Shown one piece after another: positions 22,745 to 31,441 of a DNA stretch of 35,632 nucleotides. This DNA comes from CAZXYF01 sp964644705. Lineage in GTDB: Bacteria > Planctomycetota > Brocadiia > SM23-32. Made by a program: the position numbers and the translations under genes. The stretch lies in the NCBI GenBank assembly GCA_964644705.1, contig CAZXYF010000008.1, positions 1-35,632 on the forward strand, given 5' to 3'. Each line of letters starts with the position of its first letter. The stretch's first letter is position 1. The notes under the pieces were generated by a model. The model had not been told where the DNA came from. It saw only the letters and a list, made by a program, of their open reading frames with translations, and searched no databases.

Positions 22745-25372
22745 ATGCGCCTTGACAATTTCACCATCAAAGGACAGGAAGCGCTGGAACATGCGCAGCG
22801 TCTGGCCCAGGACCATGACCACCAGCAGGTCCTCCCGCTGCATCTCCTCCACGCCCTTCTGGACCAGCGGGAAGGCGTCGTGGAACCGATGCTGGAACGA
22901 ATCGGCGTCTCACCCGAGGACATCCGTCGTAGCGTGCAATCAAAGCTGGACGCGGTTCCGGAGGTTACCGGCGGCGGCCAGATGTATATGTCCCAGGAAC
23001 TGTCCAACGTGCTGAGAGATGCCGAAACCGAAGCAGAAAACCTGCAGGATGAATATGTAAGCACCGAACATCTCCTTCTTGCACTGGCGGATAATGACGA
23101 TACCGAAGCCGGGAGCGTCATTGCTGACTCAGGTGTCAGCCGCGATAATCTCCTCTCCGCCATGCAGCAGATCCGGGGCAGCCAGAGGGTAACCGATCAG
23201 AACCCCGAGGATCGCTACCAGGCGCTGGAACGTTATGCCACTGATCTGGTGGAAATGGCACGTAAAAACAAACTGGATCCGGTGATAGGCCGGGATGCTG
23301 AAATCCGCCGCGTGATGCAGGTTCTCAGCCGCCGCACAAAAAACAATCCGGTACTGGTGGGCGAACCCGGGGTGGGCAAGACCGCCATCGCCGAGGGACT
23401 TGCCCAACGGATTGTGGAAAACGACGTACCGGAAGGACTGAACAACAAACGCGTGCTCGCCCTCGACATGGGATCCCTGGTGGCCGGGGCCAAGTACCGC
23501 GGTGAGTTTGAGGACCGGCTCAAGGCCGTCCTGAAAGAGATACGAGAACAGGGCCAGGTCATTCTGTTTATCGATGAGCTTCACACCGTGGTGGGCGCAG
23601 GCTCGGCCGAAGGATCCGTCGATGCCTCCAACATGTTGAAACCGGCTCTCGCACGGGGCGAGCTGCACTGCATCGGAGCCACGACCCTGGACGAATATCG
23701 TCAGCATATCGAGGAGGACGCCGCTCTGGAACGACGCTTCCAGAAAGTATCCATCGATGAACCCAGCGTGGAAGAAACGGTGGCCATTCTGCGTGGCCTG
23801 AAGGAAAAATATCAGGTCCATCACGGCGTTCGCATCACCGATACCGCCCTGGTCTCTGCCGCCAAACTCAGCCACCGCTACATCACCGACCGATTCCTCC
23901 CCGATAAAGCAATTGACCTGATCGATGAGGCCGCCTCGAAGTTGCGGATGGAGATCGACAGCCTGCCGAGCGAACTGGATCAACTGCGCCGCCGGATAAC
24001 TCAGCTGCAGGTCGAACTCGAAGCGCTCAACAAAGAAGAAGACGAGGCGTCGGCGGAACGTGCCGAAAAGGTGAAGAAACAACTCAGCGATCTGAAGGAA
24101 GAGGAACAGGCGCTCGCCACACAGTGGCAGAATGAGAAGGACCGGATATCCCGTATCCGCGAACTGAATGAAGAACTGGACCAGGCAAGAGCCGAGGCCC
24201 AGTCGGCACAACGGGAAGGCGATCTGGAGAAGGTCAGTCAGCTGCGGTACGGGCGCATCCGGGAACTGGAAACCGAACTGGACGAGGCTCGCGAGAAACT
24301 CGACGAAATGCAGTCCGAGGACCAGCTTCTAAAAGAAGAAGTCCACGAGGAGGATATTGCCGAGGTGGTTTCCAACTGGACCGGTATCCCCGTGCAGAAA
24401 ATGCTGGAGAGCGAGAAACAAAAACTTCTCAACATGGAGGACATGCTCCGCCAGCGCGTGGTTGGCCAGACGCAGGCCGTCGAGGCTGTGTCGGATACCG
24501 TCCGCCGCGCTCGCGCGGGACTGCAGGACCCAAATCGGCCCCTGGGTTCTTTCATCTTCCTCGGCCCCACCGGGGTGGGAAAAACCGAGCTGTGCAAAGC
24601 ACTCGCCGAGTTCCTGTTCGACGACGAAGATGCCATGATCCGACTCGACATGAGTGAGTTCATGGAACAACATTCGGTGGCGCGGCTTATCGGTGCCCCG
24701 CCGGGCTACGTGGGACATGAAGAAGGTGGCCGTCTCACGGAAGCCGTACGCCGGCGTCCGTATTCCGTCATCCTGTTCGATGAGATCGAAAAGGCTCACC
24801 GGGAGGTGTTCAATTCCCTCCTGCAGGTGCTCGACGACGGTCGAATGACCGACGGCAAGGGCCGAACGGTGGATTTCAAAAACACGATAATCGTTATGAC
24901 CTCCAACATCGGTAGTGAATGGATTCAGGATTTGACCGGAGCCGACCAGCGGGAGGAAATGGAGTCGCGCGTGCAAGAAGCGCTGCGGGATGAGTTCAGA
25001 CCAGAATTCCTGAACCGCATTGACGAAACCATCGTGTTCAACGCTCTCACCGAGGACCTGATGGAAGACATTACCGAGATTCAGCTGGGTTTCCTCCGGG
25101 AGCGGCTGGATGAACACGACATCGATATCAAACTTTCCGATAACGCATGCCAGTTGATCGCCGAACAGGGTTTCGATCCCGTTTACGGGGCGCGTCCCCT
25201 GCACCGAACCATCCAGCGTCTTGTGGAAAATCCACTGGCCAGCTTCATTCTCGAAGGCAAACTCCCGGATGGATCAACGGTGGAAGTGGAGATGGAGGAG
25301 GATAATCTGGTCTTCAACCGCGTCGATGAGTCAGGATCCACCCAGCGCATATCCATGGAGAGAGATCAATGA
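22745..25372 (+). CDS. clpB: Chaperone ClpB (disaggregase)
   Basis: An 875-residue hexameric AAA+ protein that with DnaK extracts proteins from aggregates. The N domain has two Clp repeats (about 1-145). The first ATPase has Walker A GEPGVGKTA and Walker B VILFIDELHTV. A glutamate-rich coiled-coil middle domain (about 410-525) is the ClpB hallmark that separates it from ClpA/ClpC. The second ATPase has GPTGVGKTE and SVILFDEIEKAH, followed by the C-terminal D2-small domain. Length and order are typical. The start follows GGGAG by 8 bases. Its stop overlaps the start of the amidase gene (ATGA), which points to coupled translation. Confidence 0.97.
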   Translation: MRLDNFTIKGQEALEHAQRLAQDHDHQQVLPLHLLHALLDQREGVVEPMLERIGVSPEDIRRSVQSKLDAVPEVTGGGQMYMSQELSNVLRDAETEAENLQDEYVSTEHLLLALADNDDTEAGSVIADSGVSRDNLLSAMQQIRGSQRVTDQNPEDRYQALERYATDLVEMARKNKLDPVIGRDAEIRRVMQVLSRRTKNNPVLVGEPGVGKTAIAEGLAQRIVENDVPEGLNNKRVLALDMGSLVAGAKYRGEFEDRLKAVLKEIREQGQVILFIDELHTVVGAGSAEGSVDASNMLKPALARGELHCIGATTLDEYRQHIEEDAALERRFQKVSIDEPSVEETVAILRGLKEKYQVHHGVRITDTALVSAAKLSHRYITDRFLPDKAIDLIDEAASKLRMEIDSLPSELDQLRRRITQLQVELEALNKEEDEASAERAEKVKKQLSDLKEEEQALATQWQNEKDRISRIRELNEELDQARAEAQSAQREGDLEKVSQLRYGRIRELETELDEAREKLDEMQSEDQLLKEEVHEEDIAEVVSNWTGIPVQKMLESEKQKLLNMEDMLRQRVVGQTQAVEAVSDTVRRARAGLQDPNRPLGSFIFLGPTGVGKTELCKALAEFLFDDEDAMIRLDMSEFMEQHSVARLIGAPPGYVGHEEGGRLTEAVRRRPYSVILFDEIEKAHREVFNSLLQVLDDGRMTDGKGRTVDFKNTIIVMTSNIGSEWIQDLTGADQREEMESRVQEALRDEFRPEFLNRIDETIVFNALTEDLMEDITEIQLGFLRERLDEHDIDIKLSDNACQLIAEQGFDPVYGARPLHRTIQRLVENPLASFILEGKLPDGSTVEVEMEEDNLVFNRVDESGSTQRISMERDQ

Positions 25373-26193
25373 GCCAACAACTGACGGTCGCCGCTCTGCA
25401 AATGGCAACCGCAAGCGATGTGAACGCCAATACGGACAAAATCCATAGAGCCATAGACCGCGCCGGAGATAAGGACGTGCGGGTTCTGGTAACCCCGGAG
25501 TGCGCTGTCAGTGGTTATCTCCCCGATCCGGTTCTGGATGAATCCACCCTCAAACGGGCGCGCAAAGAGATTGTATCTCACGCTGCTGATCAGAATCTGT
25601 GGCTGGCACTGGGGTGCCCGACCCGACGCCAGTCCGAGTGGTACAACAGCGCCCTGCTCTACACCCCCGAGGGGAATATCCACGCGCGATACGATAAAAC
25701 CGAACTGATGCCCGGCGACCACATTGTCTTTGCGGAAGGCAATGATCTGCCGGTGTTTGAACTCGACGGCTGGTGTGTCGGTCTGCAAATATGTTTCGAC
25801 ATGCGTTTCCCGGAGAACTGGCGCATACTGCGCATGAAAGGCGCGGAGGTCATTCTGCACCTGAGCAGCGCAGCCGGAAGCGCCGCCTGGAAAGTTCCGG
25901 TGCTGGAGGGAACTGTGCGATGTCGGGCGGCCGAAAATGGAAACTTCGTGGTCAGCTCCAACGATGCGCGACGCCCTCAGATGATGGTCAGCGCAATTTG
26001 TGATCCCCGGGGCAAACATCTCGCCTGCGCCGAGGAAAATCAGGAAGAATTTATAATGGCATCCCTTGAACGGGAAGAGGTCCGGAACGATTACCTCCGA
26101 CGCCGACGGACCGACCTGTGGAACAGTGCCGCGCATCGCCAACTCCTGCTGAACCCTTCCACAGACGGTTCGACGCATGACAGCGACACCTGA
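25369..26193 (+). CDS. Carbon-nitrogen hydrolase (nitrilase superfamily amidase)
   Basis: A 274-residue nitrilase-fold amidase. The Glu-Lys-Cys catalytic triad is E44 (TPECAVSGY), K110 (RYDKTEL) and C142 (LQICFDMRFPE), each in its usual context. Such enzymes hydrolyse amide or nitrile bonds of small molecules; candidates include omega-amidase and deaminated-glutathione amidase types, but the substrate pocket cannot be assigned from sequence alone. The ATG overlaps the clpB stop by 4 bases, an uncommon pairing that suggests a metabolite- or protein-damage role linked to stress; that is inference. Nothing follows on the strand for 550 bases. Confidence 0.92.
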   Translation: MSQQLTVAALQMATASDVNANTDKIHRAIDRAGDKDVRVLVTPECAVSGYLPDPVLDESTLKRARKEIVSHAADQNLWLALGCPTRRQSEWYNSALLYTPEGNIHARYDKTELMPGDHIVFAEGNDLPVFELDGWCVGLQICFDMRFPENWRILRMKGAEVILHLSSAAGSAAWKVPVLEGTVRCRAAENGNFVVSSNDARRPQMMVSAICDPRGKHLACAEENQEEFIMASLEREEVRNDYLRRRRTDLWNSAAHRQLLLNPSTDGSTHDSDT

Positions 26194-26259
26194 CCGGATT
26201 GTCATTAATAACCTCAGGCATAACGCCCCCCTGGAATACGTTCTTCACAGGGTGTCCTG

Positions 26260-26332
26260 CGGAAGATACAAGGATGCAGGAATTCAATGTGGACCTTTGG
26301 GGCCTTGAATCAGTGTATCCCTGTATCTTCCG
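26260..26332. repeat. 73-base imperfect hairpin upstream of dnaG
   Basis: CGGAAGATACA (26260-26270) is the exact complement of TGTATCTTCCG (26322-26332). Inside, GGATGCA pairs with TGTATCC (one G-U) and ATTCAA with TTGAAT, leaving a short GC-rich top. No T tract follows. It could be a MITE remnant, a structured RNA or a DNA site. The rest of the 552-base gap 26194-26745 holds a small CTCAG/CTGAG hairpin (26378-26391) and two promoter candidates. Confidence 0.7.
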
Positions 26333-26499
26333 ACCAGGGTAGCGTGAGTACAGGATCCATAAAAGCTTGCCTGAAACCTCAGAATGCTGAGAAAGAACCG
26401 TTTAGAGGCAACAGCCTGGTGCGCCTTCTGCCCCACCGGCTACCAATCTGGGCGACTTCGCAGTCGATCTGAACCGGGAGGGAACAGGCATGTTGGTTT

Positions 26500-26528
26500 T
26501 TGCCACCGGCCATATAATTTGGTACAAT
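26500..26528 (+). promoter_or_regulatory. Promoter P1 of dnaG-rpoD
   Basis: TTGCCA (26500-26505) and TACAAT (26523-26528) are 17 bases apart. A separate TATAAT (26513-26518) overlaps the spacer. Transcription from about 26535 gives a leader of about 210 bases. Confidence 0.55.
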
Positions 26529-26536
26529 GAAGATGT

Positions 26537-26564
26537 TTGTGACTCCGATTGAGAATCCGATAAT
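26537..26564 (+). promoter_or_regulatory. Possible promoter P2 of dnaG-rpoD
   Basis: TTGTGA (26537-26542) and GATAAT (26559-26564) are 16 bases apart, just downstream of P1. Tandem promoters are common for the macromolecular-synthesis operon. Confidence 0.38.
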
Positions 26565-26745
26565 ATCCCGGTGTGAAAACAGCCTTTTGTAATCTCTACA
26601 ATATCCGGGGTGATCATACTGATGAGCAACGCTCCTTTACATCTGAGCAACACTTGGGCCTGATCTCAGACCGGACTCCGGAGCGATTACAGTTTGCGAG
26701 TTCGTCGGCCATATCCCGTACCACTTCCCTCACGAGAGATATACC

Positions 26746-28578
26746 TTGCCAGGCAGGGTTCCCGAACACGTCGTCCAACGAATAGCACGCTCCACGGACA
26801 TCGTGCGTCTGATCGGGCGGTACACCCAGTTGAAACAGCAGGGTAATCGATACGTTGGATTATGCCCGTTTCACAAAGAAAAAACCCCCTCGTTCTCGGT
26901 CGATCCCGAGCAGGGTCTCTACTACTGTTTCGGCTGTAAAAAAGGTGGAAACGTTTTTACGTTTCTGAAGGAGGTTGAGGGACTCGAATTCTATGAAGCC
27001 CTTCAACAGCTCGCGCGGGACGCGGGCATCGACCTGAGCCAATACGGAAGCAGCAGTGGGCCATCTCGGGAGATGCGAAATGACCTGCGCGGTGTCGTTG
27101 AGCTGGCCGCTAAATTCTATGAAAAATGTTTGCAGAAAGCGCGCGGCTCCGAGGAGGCCCGGAAATACCTGGCCAATCGCCAGATAAGTGACGAATCGAT
27201 CGAACAATGGCGACTGGGTTATGCACCCGACGGTTGGGAACATGTGCTGAATCTCGGACGCCGTCGCAATATACCCCCTGACGTTCTGGAAAAGGCGGGG
27301 TTGGTGAAACCGCGATCCAACGCAGAGGGACATTACGACAGGTTTCGCAACCGTTTGATGTTTCCGGTCCGTGATCGCAACCACGCTCCCATAGGTTTTG
27401 GGGCTCGGGCGCTGACCGATGAGGATCAGCCCAAATACCTCAACAGCCCCGAAGGCCCCCTGTTTAACAAACGTCGTTGCTTTTACGGGTTTTGTGAGGC
27501 CCGCGACAGCATACGAACGAATAAGACGGCCGTCGTTGTGGAAGGCTACACTGACGTCATCATGGCCCATCAGTTCGGCGTTGACTCGGTCGTGGCGGTG
27601 CTGGGCACGGCGCTTACGGAATACCATGCTCGAACACTCAGCAACCTGTGCGACCAGGTGATACTGGTATTTGACGCCGATGAGGCCGGTCAGAAATCAG
27701 CGGAACGCAGTATTGAAGTTCTGCTGGAGGCAGACATAGAACCGAAGATTGCCTCTTTGCCCTCCGGACTTGACCCCTGTGAGCTCCTGCTTGAAGAAGG
27801 AGAGGAATCGTTCCGGGAATGCCTGGACGCCAGCGAGGATTTCCTGAGTTATCGTTTTCAGCGCGTGGCTCAGCGTTTTGATCTCAGCACAGTCAACGGG
27901 CGGGCACGTGCCTGCGACGAACTTCTGCAGATACCTGCATCGGTGGAGAACGAGACAAAACGCGATATGCTTGTGCGGGAAATAGCGAGCGAACTGGGCG
28001 TAACGGAGCAAAGTGCCTTCGCCTATCTTGAACGCGCCTGGCAACAGCGGCAGGAGTATGGTTCCCCGGAGAGCGGAGAGGAAACGCCGACTCCCGACCG
28101 TATGTCAGCCGGAGCCGCCCTGCCCGGCGAACTGGCCGGGTCTCTGATGCTTCACCCGGAATGGCAACAACGGGCGGCCGATCAAGTCGATCTTCAGGTC
28201 CTGGATGAGGGCCCTGACCGGCAGCTCCTCCAGACCATACTGCAGCATTGCCGCGAGGAGGGCCCCATATCGGGCGGCGAGTTGATCCATAAACTTACTG
28301 ATTCGGACCTGATTTCCCATGCGGCCACCAGATTGGAGACGGAGAAGGAGAAGGAACGGGCTATTGTAAATTTTGATGCGCAAAACCGGTTTGAACAGTT
28401 ACTTCAGTGTGTGGAACGACAAAAAAGACGGCAGGAAAAACTGAATCTCCTGCACATGAAACACGACGTTGACGATGAATCCGAAGATGAAGACGAAGGT
28501 CTTCGACATTACTACGAAATGAGACTTGAAGAAGACAAGCAAGCCTCCAGACTCAACCCGCGGAAGGACAACCAATGA
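26746..28578 (+). CDS. dnaG: DNA primase
   Basis: A 610-residue primase that makes RNA primers at the replication fork. The N-terminal CHC2 zinc finger shows CPFHKEKTPSF and YYCFGCKKGG. The TOPRIM catalytic core has VVVEGYTDVI (catalytic Glu) and ILVFDADEAGQ (metal-binding Asp pair), and a helicase-binding C-terminal domain follows (about 440-600), which is very acidic near residue 580. The TTG at 26746 is chosen because MPGRVPEHVVQRIARSTDIV matches the usual DnaG opening directly and no better in-frame start lies upstream; the ribosome binding site is weak (GAGAG). It overlaps rpoD by 4 bases (ATGA). Confidence 0.96.
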   Translation: MPGRVPEHVVQRIARSTDIVRLIGRYTQLKQQGNRYVGLCPFHKEKTPSFSVDPEQGLYYCFGCKKGGNVFTFLKEVEGLEFYEALQQLARDAGIDLSQYGSSSGPSREMRNDLRGVVELAAKFYEKCLQKARGSEEARKYLANRQISDESIEQWRLGYAPDGWEHVLNLGRRRNIPPDVLEKAGLVKPRSNAEGHYDRFRNRLMFPVRDRNHAPIGFGARALTDEDQPKYLNSPEGPLFNKRRCFYGFCEARDSIRTNKTAVVVEGYTDVIMAHQFGVDSVVAVLGTALTEYHARTLSNLCDQVILVFDADEAGQKSAERSIEVLLEADIEPKIASLPSGLDPCELLLEEGEESFRECLDASEDFLSYRFQRVAQRFDLSTVNGRARACDELLQIPASVENETKRDMLVREIASELGVTEQSAFAYLERAWQQRQEYGSPESGEETPTPDRMSAGAALPGELAGSLMLHPEWQQRAADQVDLQVLDEGPDRQLLQTILQHCREEGPISGGELIHKLTDSDLISHAATRLETEKEKERAIVNFDAQNRFEQLLQCVERQKRRQEKLNLLHMKHDVDDESEDEDEGLRHYYEMRLEEDKQASRLNPRKDNQ

Positions 28579-30272
28579 GCGAACAGAACGACGAACAAGC
28601 CCAAACCCAGGTTCTCGGTGAAGAAGTAGATGAGCTAATTGGACGCGGTAAAAAGAAAGGGTTCCTGACGTATGAAGAGCTCAATGAACTGCTTCCAGAA
28701 GACGCCACCAGCACGGAGTACATCGACGAGGTCCTGCTCACCCTCGACGATGAAGGCATTGACGTAATCGAAGAGGAGCAATTGGCCGAAGCCCCCGATG
28801 GAACCGACGACACCACACACGAGATCGAGGGTAAAACCGAGGATGCGGAGGAACTGGCCGGGAAAACCGAGACGATCGACGACCCCGTTCGGATGTATCT
28901 GACTCAGATGGGCGAGATTCCACTGCTGAAACGGGAGGAAGAAATTTCCCTGGCCAAACGCATTGAAATCTCGCGCCAGCGATTCCGCAAACGGATCATG
29001 CAGTTCATGCCCTGCATCGAGAAATGCACCCAGATCATGGAGGATGTTGATGAAGGTGAGGTTCCCTTTGATCGCACCCTGAATAAAGCCGCCGTTGAAG
29101 TCGAAAAAGACGGTCTGGCCAAGCGTCTCTCCGTCGATATATCCACCATTCGTGCTCTGCAGTCCCGCATCAGAGATGCCTGGGAAGAATGGCGTGAGAA
29201 GGAAGAATCCGATGAGGAGACCCTGGAGCGCGATGAACGGATTGAGATACTGCGCAAAATACAAAACTGGTCACGCAAGTGCCAGGTCCTGCTGGAAGAG
29301 CTGGGATTACGGATCAAAAAAGTTCAGCCCCGGATGAACGAGATCAACGACCTGTATGACCGGGCCAAAAAGATCCAGCGCGATCTGAAGGAACTGAAAT
29401 CGCAGGGCAAATACACCGCCAAACGTCGCGAGCTCGAGGCCGACCTCAAACACCTCGAGGACGAGCTGTGTATGCCGTGCGAAGTGTTTATAATGCGTGT
29501 GGAGGCCACTCAGCGAGCGCATTATGAATACGAAAAGGCGAAGCAGGAACTTTCCGGCGGAAACCTCCGCCTCGTGGTCAGCATCGCCAAAAAATATCGG
29601 AATCGGGGACTCAGTTTCCTGGATCTGATCCAGGAGGGTAACACCGGCTTGATGCGTGCGGTGGATAAATACGAATACCGACGTGGATTTAAATTCAGCA
29701 CCTACGCCACATGGTGGATTCGACAGGCCATCACCCGCTCCATCGCCGATCAGGCACGAACGATCCGCATACCGGTCCACATGATCGAGACGATGAGCAA
29801 TATCCGCGACATCATGAAGAAACTCTCCCAGAAACTGGGTCGGGAACCCACCCTTGAGGAACTGGCCAATGCGGCCGATCTGAGCGTCGAGGAAACCCGA
29901 CGCGTGTTGAAAATCTCCCGGAAACCCATCAGTCTTGATCGACCGGTCGGCGAGAGCGAAGAAAGTACATTCGGCGAGTTTATCGAAGATGACAACGCCG
30001 AATCACCGGTCAATGTGGCTACTAAAGAGATGCTCAAAGACAAAATCAAGGGAGTCCTGGAAACACTGACATATCGGGAACGAGAGATCATTAAACTCCG
30101 GTATGGACTCGGCGATGGATACACCTATACGCTGGAAGAGGTCGGCAAGATTTTTGATGTGACACGTGAACGTGTCCGGCAGATCGAGGCGAAAGCGATC
30201 CGGAAACTCCAGCATCCGATGCGAAGCCGTAAACTGGAAGGTTTTGTTGAAGGATTGCCGGAAGAAGAATAA
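28575..30272 (+). CDS. rpoD: RNA polymerase primary sigma factor (sigma70/SigA)
   Basis: A 565-residue housekeeping sigma factor. Region 1.1 is at about 12-75, region 1.2 is DDPVRMYLTQMGEIPLL, then a charged non-conserved region. Region 2 includes NLRLVVSIAKKYRNRGLSFLDLIQEG and FSTYATWWIRQAITR (-10 recognition and melting); region 3 is PVHMIETMSNIRDIMKKLSQ; region 4.2 is the -35-binding helix-turn-helix YTLEEVGKIFDVTRERVRQIE. The acidic segment before region 2 is of middling length, between SigA of Firmicutes and E. coli RpoD. The start codon overlaps the dnaG stop, the classical dnaG-rpoD pair. The near-consensus promoters found in this window fit its region 2.4 and 4.2 motifs. Confidence 0.97.
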   Translation: MSEQNDEQAQTQVLGEEVDELIGRGKKKGFLTYEELNELLPEDATSTEYIDEVLLTLDDEGIDVIEEEQLAEAPDGTDDTTHEIEGKTEDAEELAGKTETIDDPVRMYLTQMGEIPLLKREEEISLAKRIEISRQRFRKRIMQFMPCIEKCTQIMEDVDEGEVPFDRTLNKAAVEVEKDGLAKRLSVDISTIRALQSRIRDAWEEWREKEESDEETLERDERIEILRKIQNWSRKCQVLLEELGLRIKKVQPRMNEINDLYDRAKKIQRDLKELKSQGKYTAKRRELEADLKHLEDELCMPCEVFIMRVEATQRAHYEYEKAKQELSGGNLRLVVSIAKKYRNRGLSFLDLIQEGNTGLMRAVDKYEYRRGFKFSTYATWWIRQAITRSIADQARTIRIPVHMIETMSNIRDIMKKLSQKLGREPTLEELANAADLSVEETRRVLKISRKPISLDRPVGESEESTFGEFIEDDNAESPVNVATKEMLKDKIKGVLETLTYREREIIKLRYGLGDGYTYTLEEVGKIFDVTRERVRQIEAKAIRKLQHPMRSRKLEGFVEGLPEEE

Positions 30273-30384
30273 AATTCGTAGGCTGCACGTCTCACCGTGC
30301 ATCCACGATCCAAACACCAGGATGCGCACCAAAACGCGAACCGTGAACCGAAGGCTATACAATGAAAGACACCACTCATAACAC

Positions 30385-30494
30385 GGATCGGAGGCGTATC
30401 CCCCCGGCTGTGCCGGGGACAGGCTTTCAATGCCTGCGATCCTCCATCACGTGCGGTTCACTTCGCCCGGCTCTCGTGAGTCCGGGCCTTTTTT
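30385..30494 (+). ncRNA. Candidate structured small RNA with its own terminator
   Basis: Between rpoD and the zinc-ribbon gene the sequence can form a three-way junction: GGATCG (30385-30390) closes with CGATCC (30437-30442) around two hairpins, CCCCGGC/GCCGGGG (30402-30418, loop TGT) and CAGGC/GCCTG (30420-30436). About 20 bases later comes an intrinsic terminator. A TATACAAT (30356-30363) lies about 10 bases before a plausible start near 30370, although no -35 is evident. It does not match SRP RNA, RNase P RNA, tmRNA, 6S RNA or a tRNA as far as I can tell. It may instead be rpoD 3' UTR. Confidence 0.42.
30465..30494 (+). terminator. Intrinsic terminator before the zinc-ribbon gene
   Basis: GCCCGG (30465-30470) pairs with CCGGGC (30482-30487), extended by CTC/GAG inside with one bulge, followed by six T (30489-30494). 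It ends the dnaG-rpoD transcript or the small RNA proposed here. Confidence 0.85.
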
Positions 30495-30526
30495 ATGGCA
30501 CTCCCGCTAAGAACAGGTAATCGATA

Positions 30527-31252
30527 ATGGATCTCAAAGAAAGTCTGAACAAACTCAAACAGCTGGAAAAGCTGGAAGACAAAATAGAACTCAACAAAAA
30601 AGACCGTGACAATCTGCACCTGGATATTGAGGAGCAGGAGGAAAAACTCGACCGGCTGGAAAAGCGGCGTGAGGAAATCAAAGAAGAACGCTCCCATGCA
30701 CTGTCCGAGGCCAACAAACGCGAATCACAAATGGCTTCGGCCGAAGAGGAAAATGAAAAACTTGAAATCCAGCGCAACAGCACCAAGGACCAGGCTAAAT
30801 TCCAGGCAATGGGCGAGACGATCGCCAGCAATATCGCCGACATCGAAAAATGGGAGACCGAAGAGCTGGAATTCCTGGAGCGCGCTGATGAACTGGAACA
30901 GGAAGCCCAGGAGGTCAACGAGAAAATCGATCGGGCTGAAAAGAAACTCCAGGAGATCAAAAAACGCGTCGAAGCAAAATCCGCGGAATATAATCAGACC
31001 ATTCAGGAACTGCAGGAGAAAAAACAGTCGATCCGTGATGAGATCAATCCGAAAGTGCTGAAAAAATACGACAATATCGCGCGATCTCGCGGGAGCAGCG
31101 CCCTCGTGCAGGTCAAAAACAGGGTCTGCCAGGGCTGCCACACGATGTTACCCAAACAGACGGAAAATGCCCTCCTCAAATGTTCTGATATCGTCCTGTG
31201 CCACAACTGCGGCCGGATGCTCATGCTCAACGAGAACGACTCCAGCTTCTGA
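30527..31252 (+). CDS. Coiled-coil protein with C4-type zinc ribbon
   Basis: A 241-residue protein. Residues 1-190 are almost unbroken charged heptads (Glu, Lys, Leu rich) that form a long antiparallel coiled coil. The C-terminal part has a zinc ribbon with VCQGC and LCHNC pairs (zf-RING_7/CdsZ-like). The family is widespread, is thought to bind nucleic acid or ribosome-related partners, and in some phyla lies next to RNase P RNA; no such RNA is seen here. ATG 30527 has only a weak AGG upstream, after the terminator at 30465-30494. The product ends in MLNENDSSF, and a terminator follows 143 bases later. Confidence 0.88.
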   Translation: MDLKESLNKLKQLEKLEDKIELNKKDRDNLHLDIEEQEEKLDRLEKRREEIKEERSHALSEANKRESQMASAEEENEKLEIQRNSTKDQAKFQAMGETIASNIADIEKWETEELEFLERADELEQEAQEVNEKIDRAEKKLQEIKKRVEAKSAEYNQTIQELQEKKQSIRDEINPKVLKKYDNIARSRGSSALVQVKNRVCQGCHTMLPKQTENALLKCSDIVLCHNCGRMLMLNENDSSF

Positions 31253-31394
31253 GAAGTGCACTGGATGTCCGGCAATCTTCCTCGTTCGCCTTCCTCGGTT
31301 GTCAGGGAATAGCCCGGCGAACGGCCGACAAAGGCCATGGACGAGGGAGGACGACGAAGGTTTCGGCCCTCCCCTGCCTCCTTTAAACACCACA

Positions 31395-31433
31395 GGCGTA
31401 TCGCAGATTCTGCCCACCTGCGATACGCCCTTT
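31395..31433 (+). terminator. Terminator between convergent zinc-ribbon and URO-D-like genes
   Basis: GGCGTATCGCAG (31395-31406) and CTGCGATACGCC (31418-31429) form a perfect 12-bp stem, followed by CTTT on the + strand. Being symmetric it may serve both converging genes, although T tracts are short. Confidence 0.75.
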
Positions 31434-31441
31434 GACCCGGT

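Noticed and set aside
23129..24211. Minus-strand frame of 360 codons opposite clpB
   Set aside because: It is antisense to the ClpB ATPase and coiled-coil region and reflects its repeated charged codons.
31253..31394. RNase P RNA after the zinc-ribbon gene
   Set aside because: Some phyla have rnpB here, but the conserved RNase P core motifs are not present; the sequence only shows scattered short pairings.
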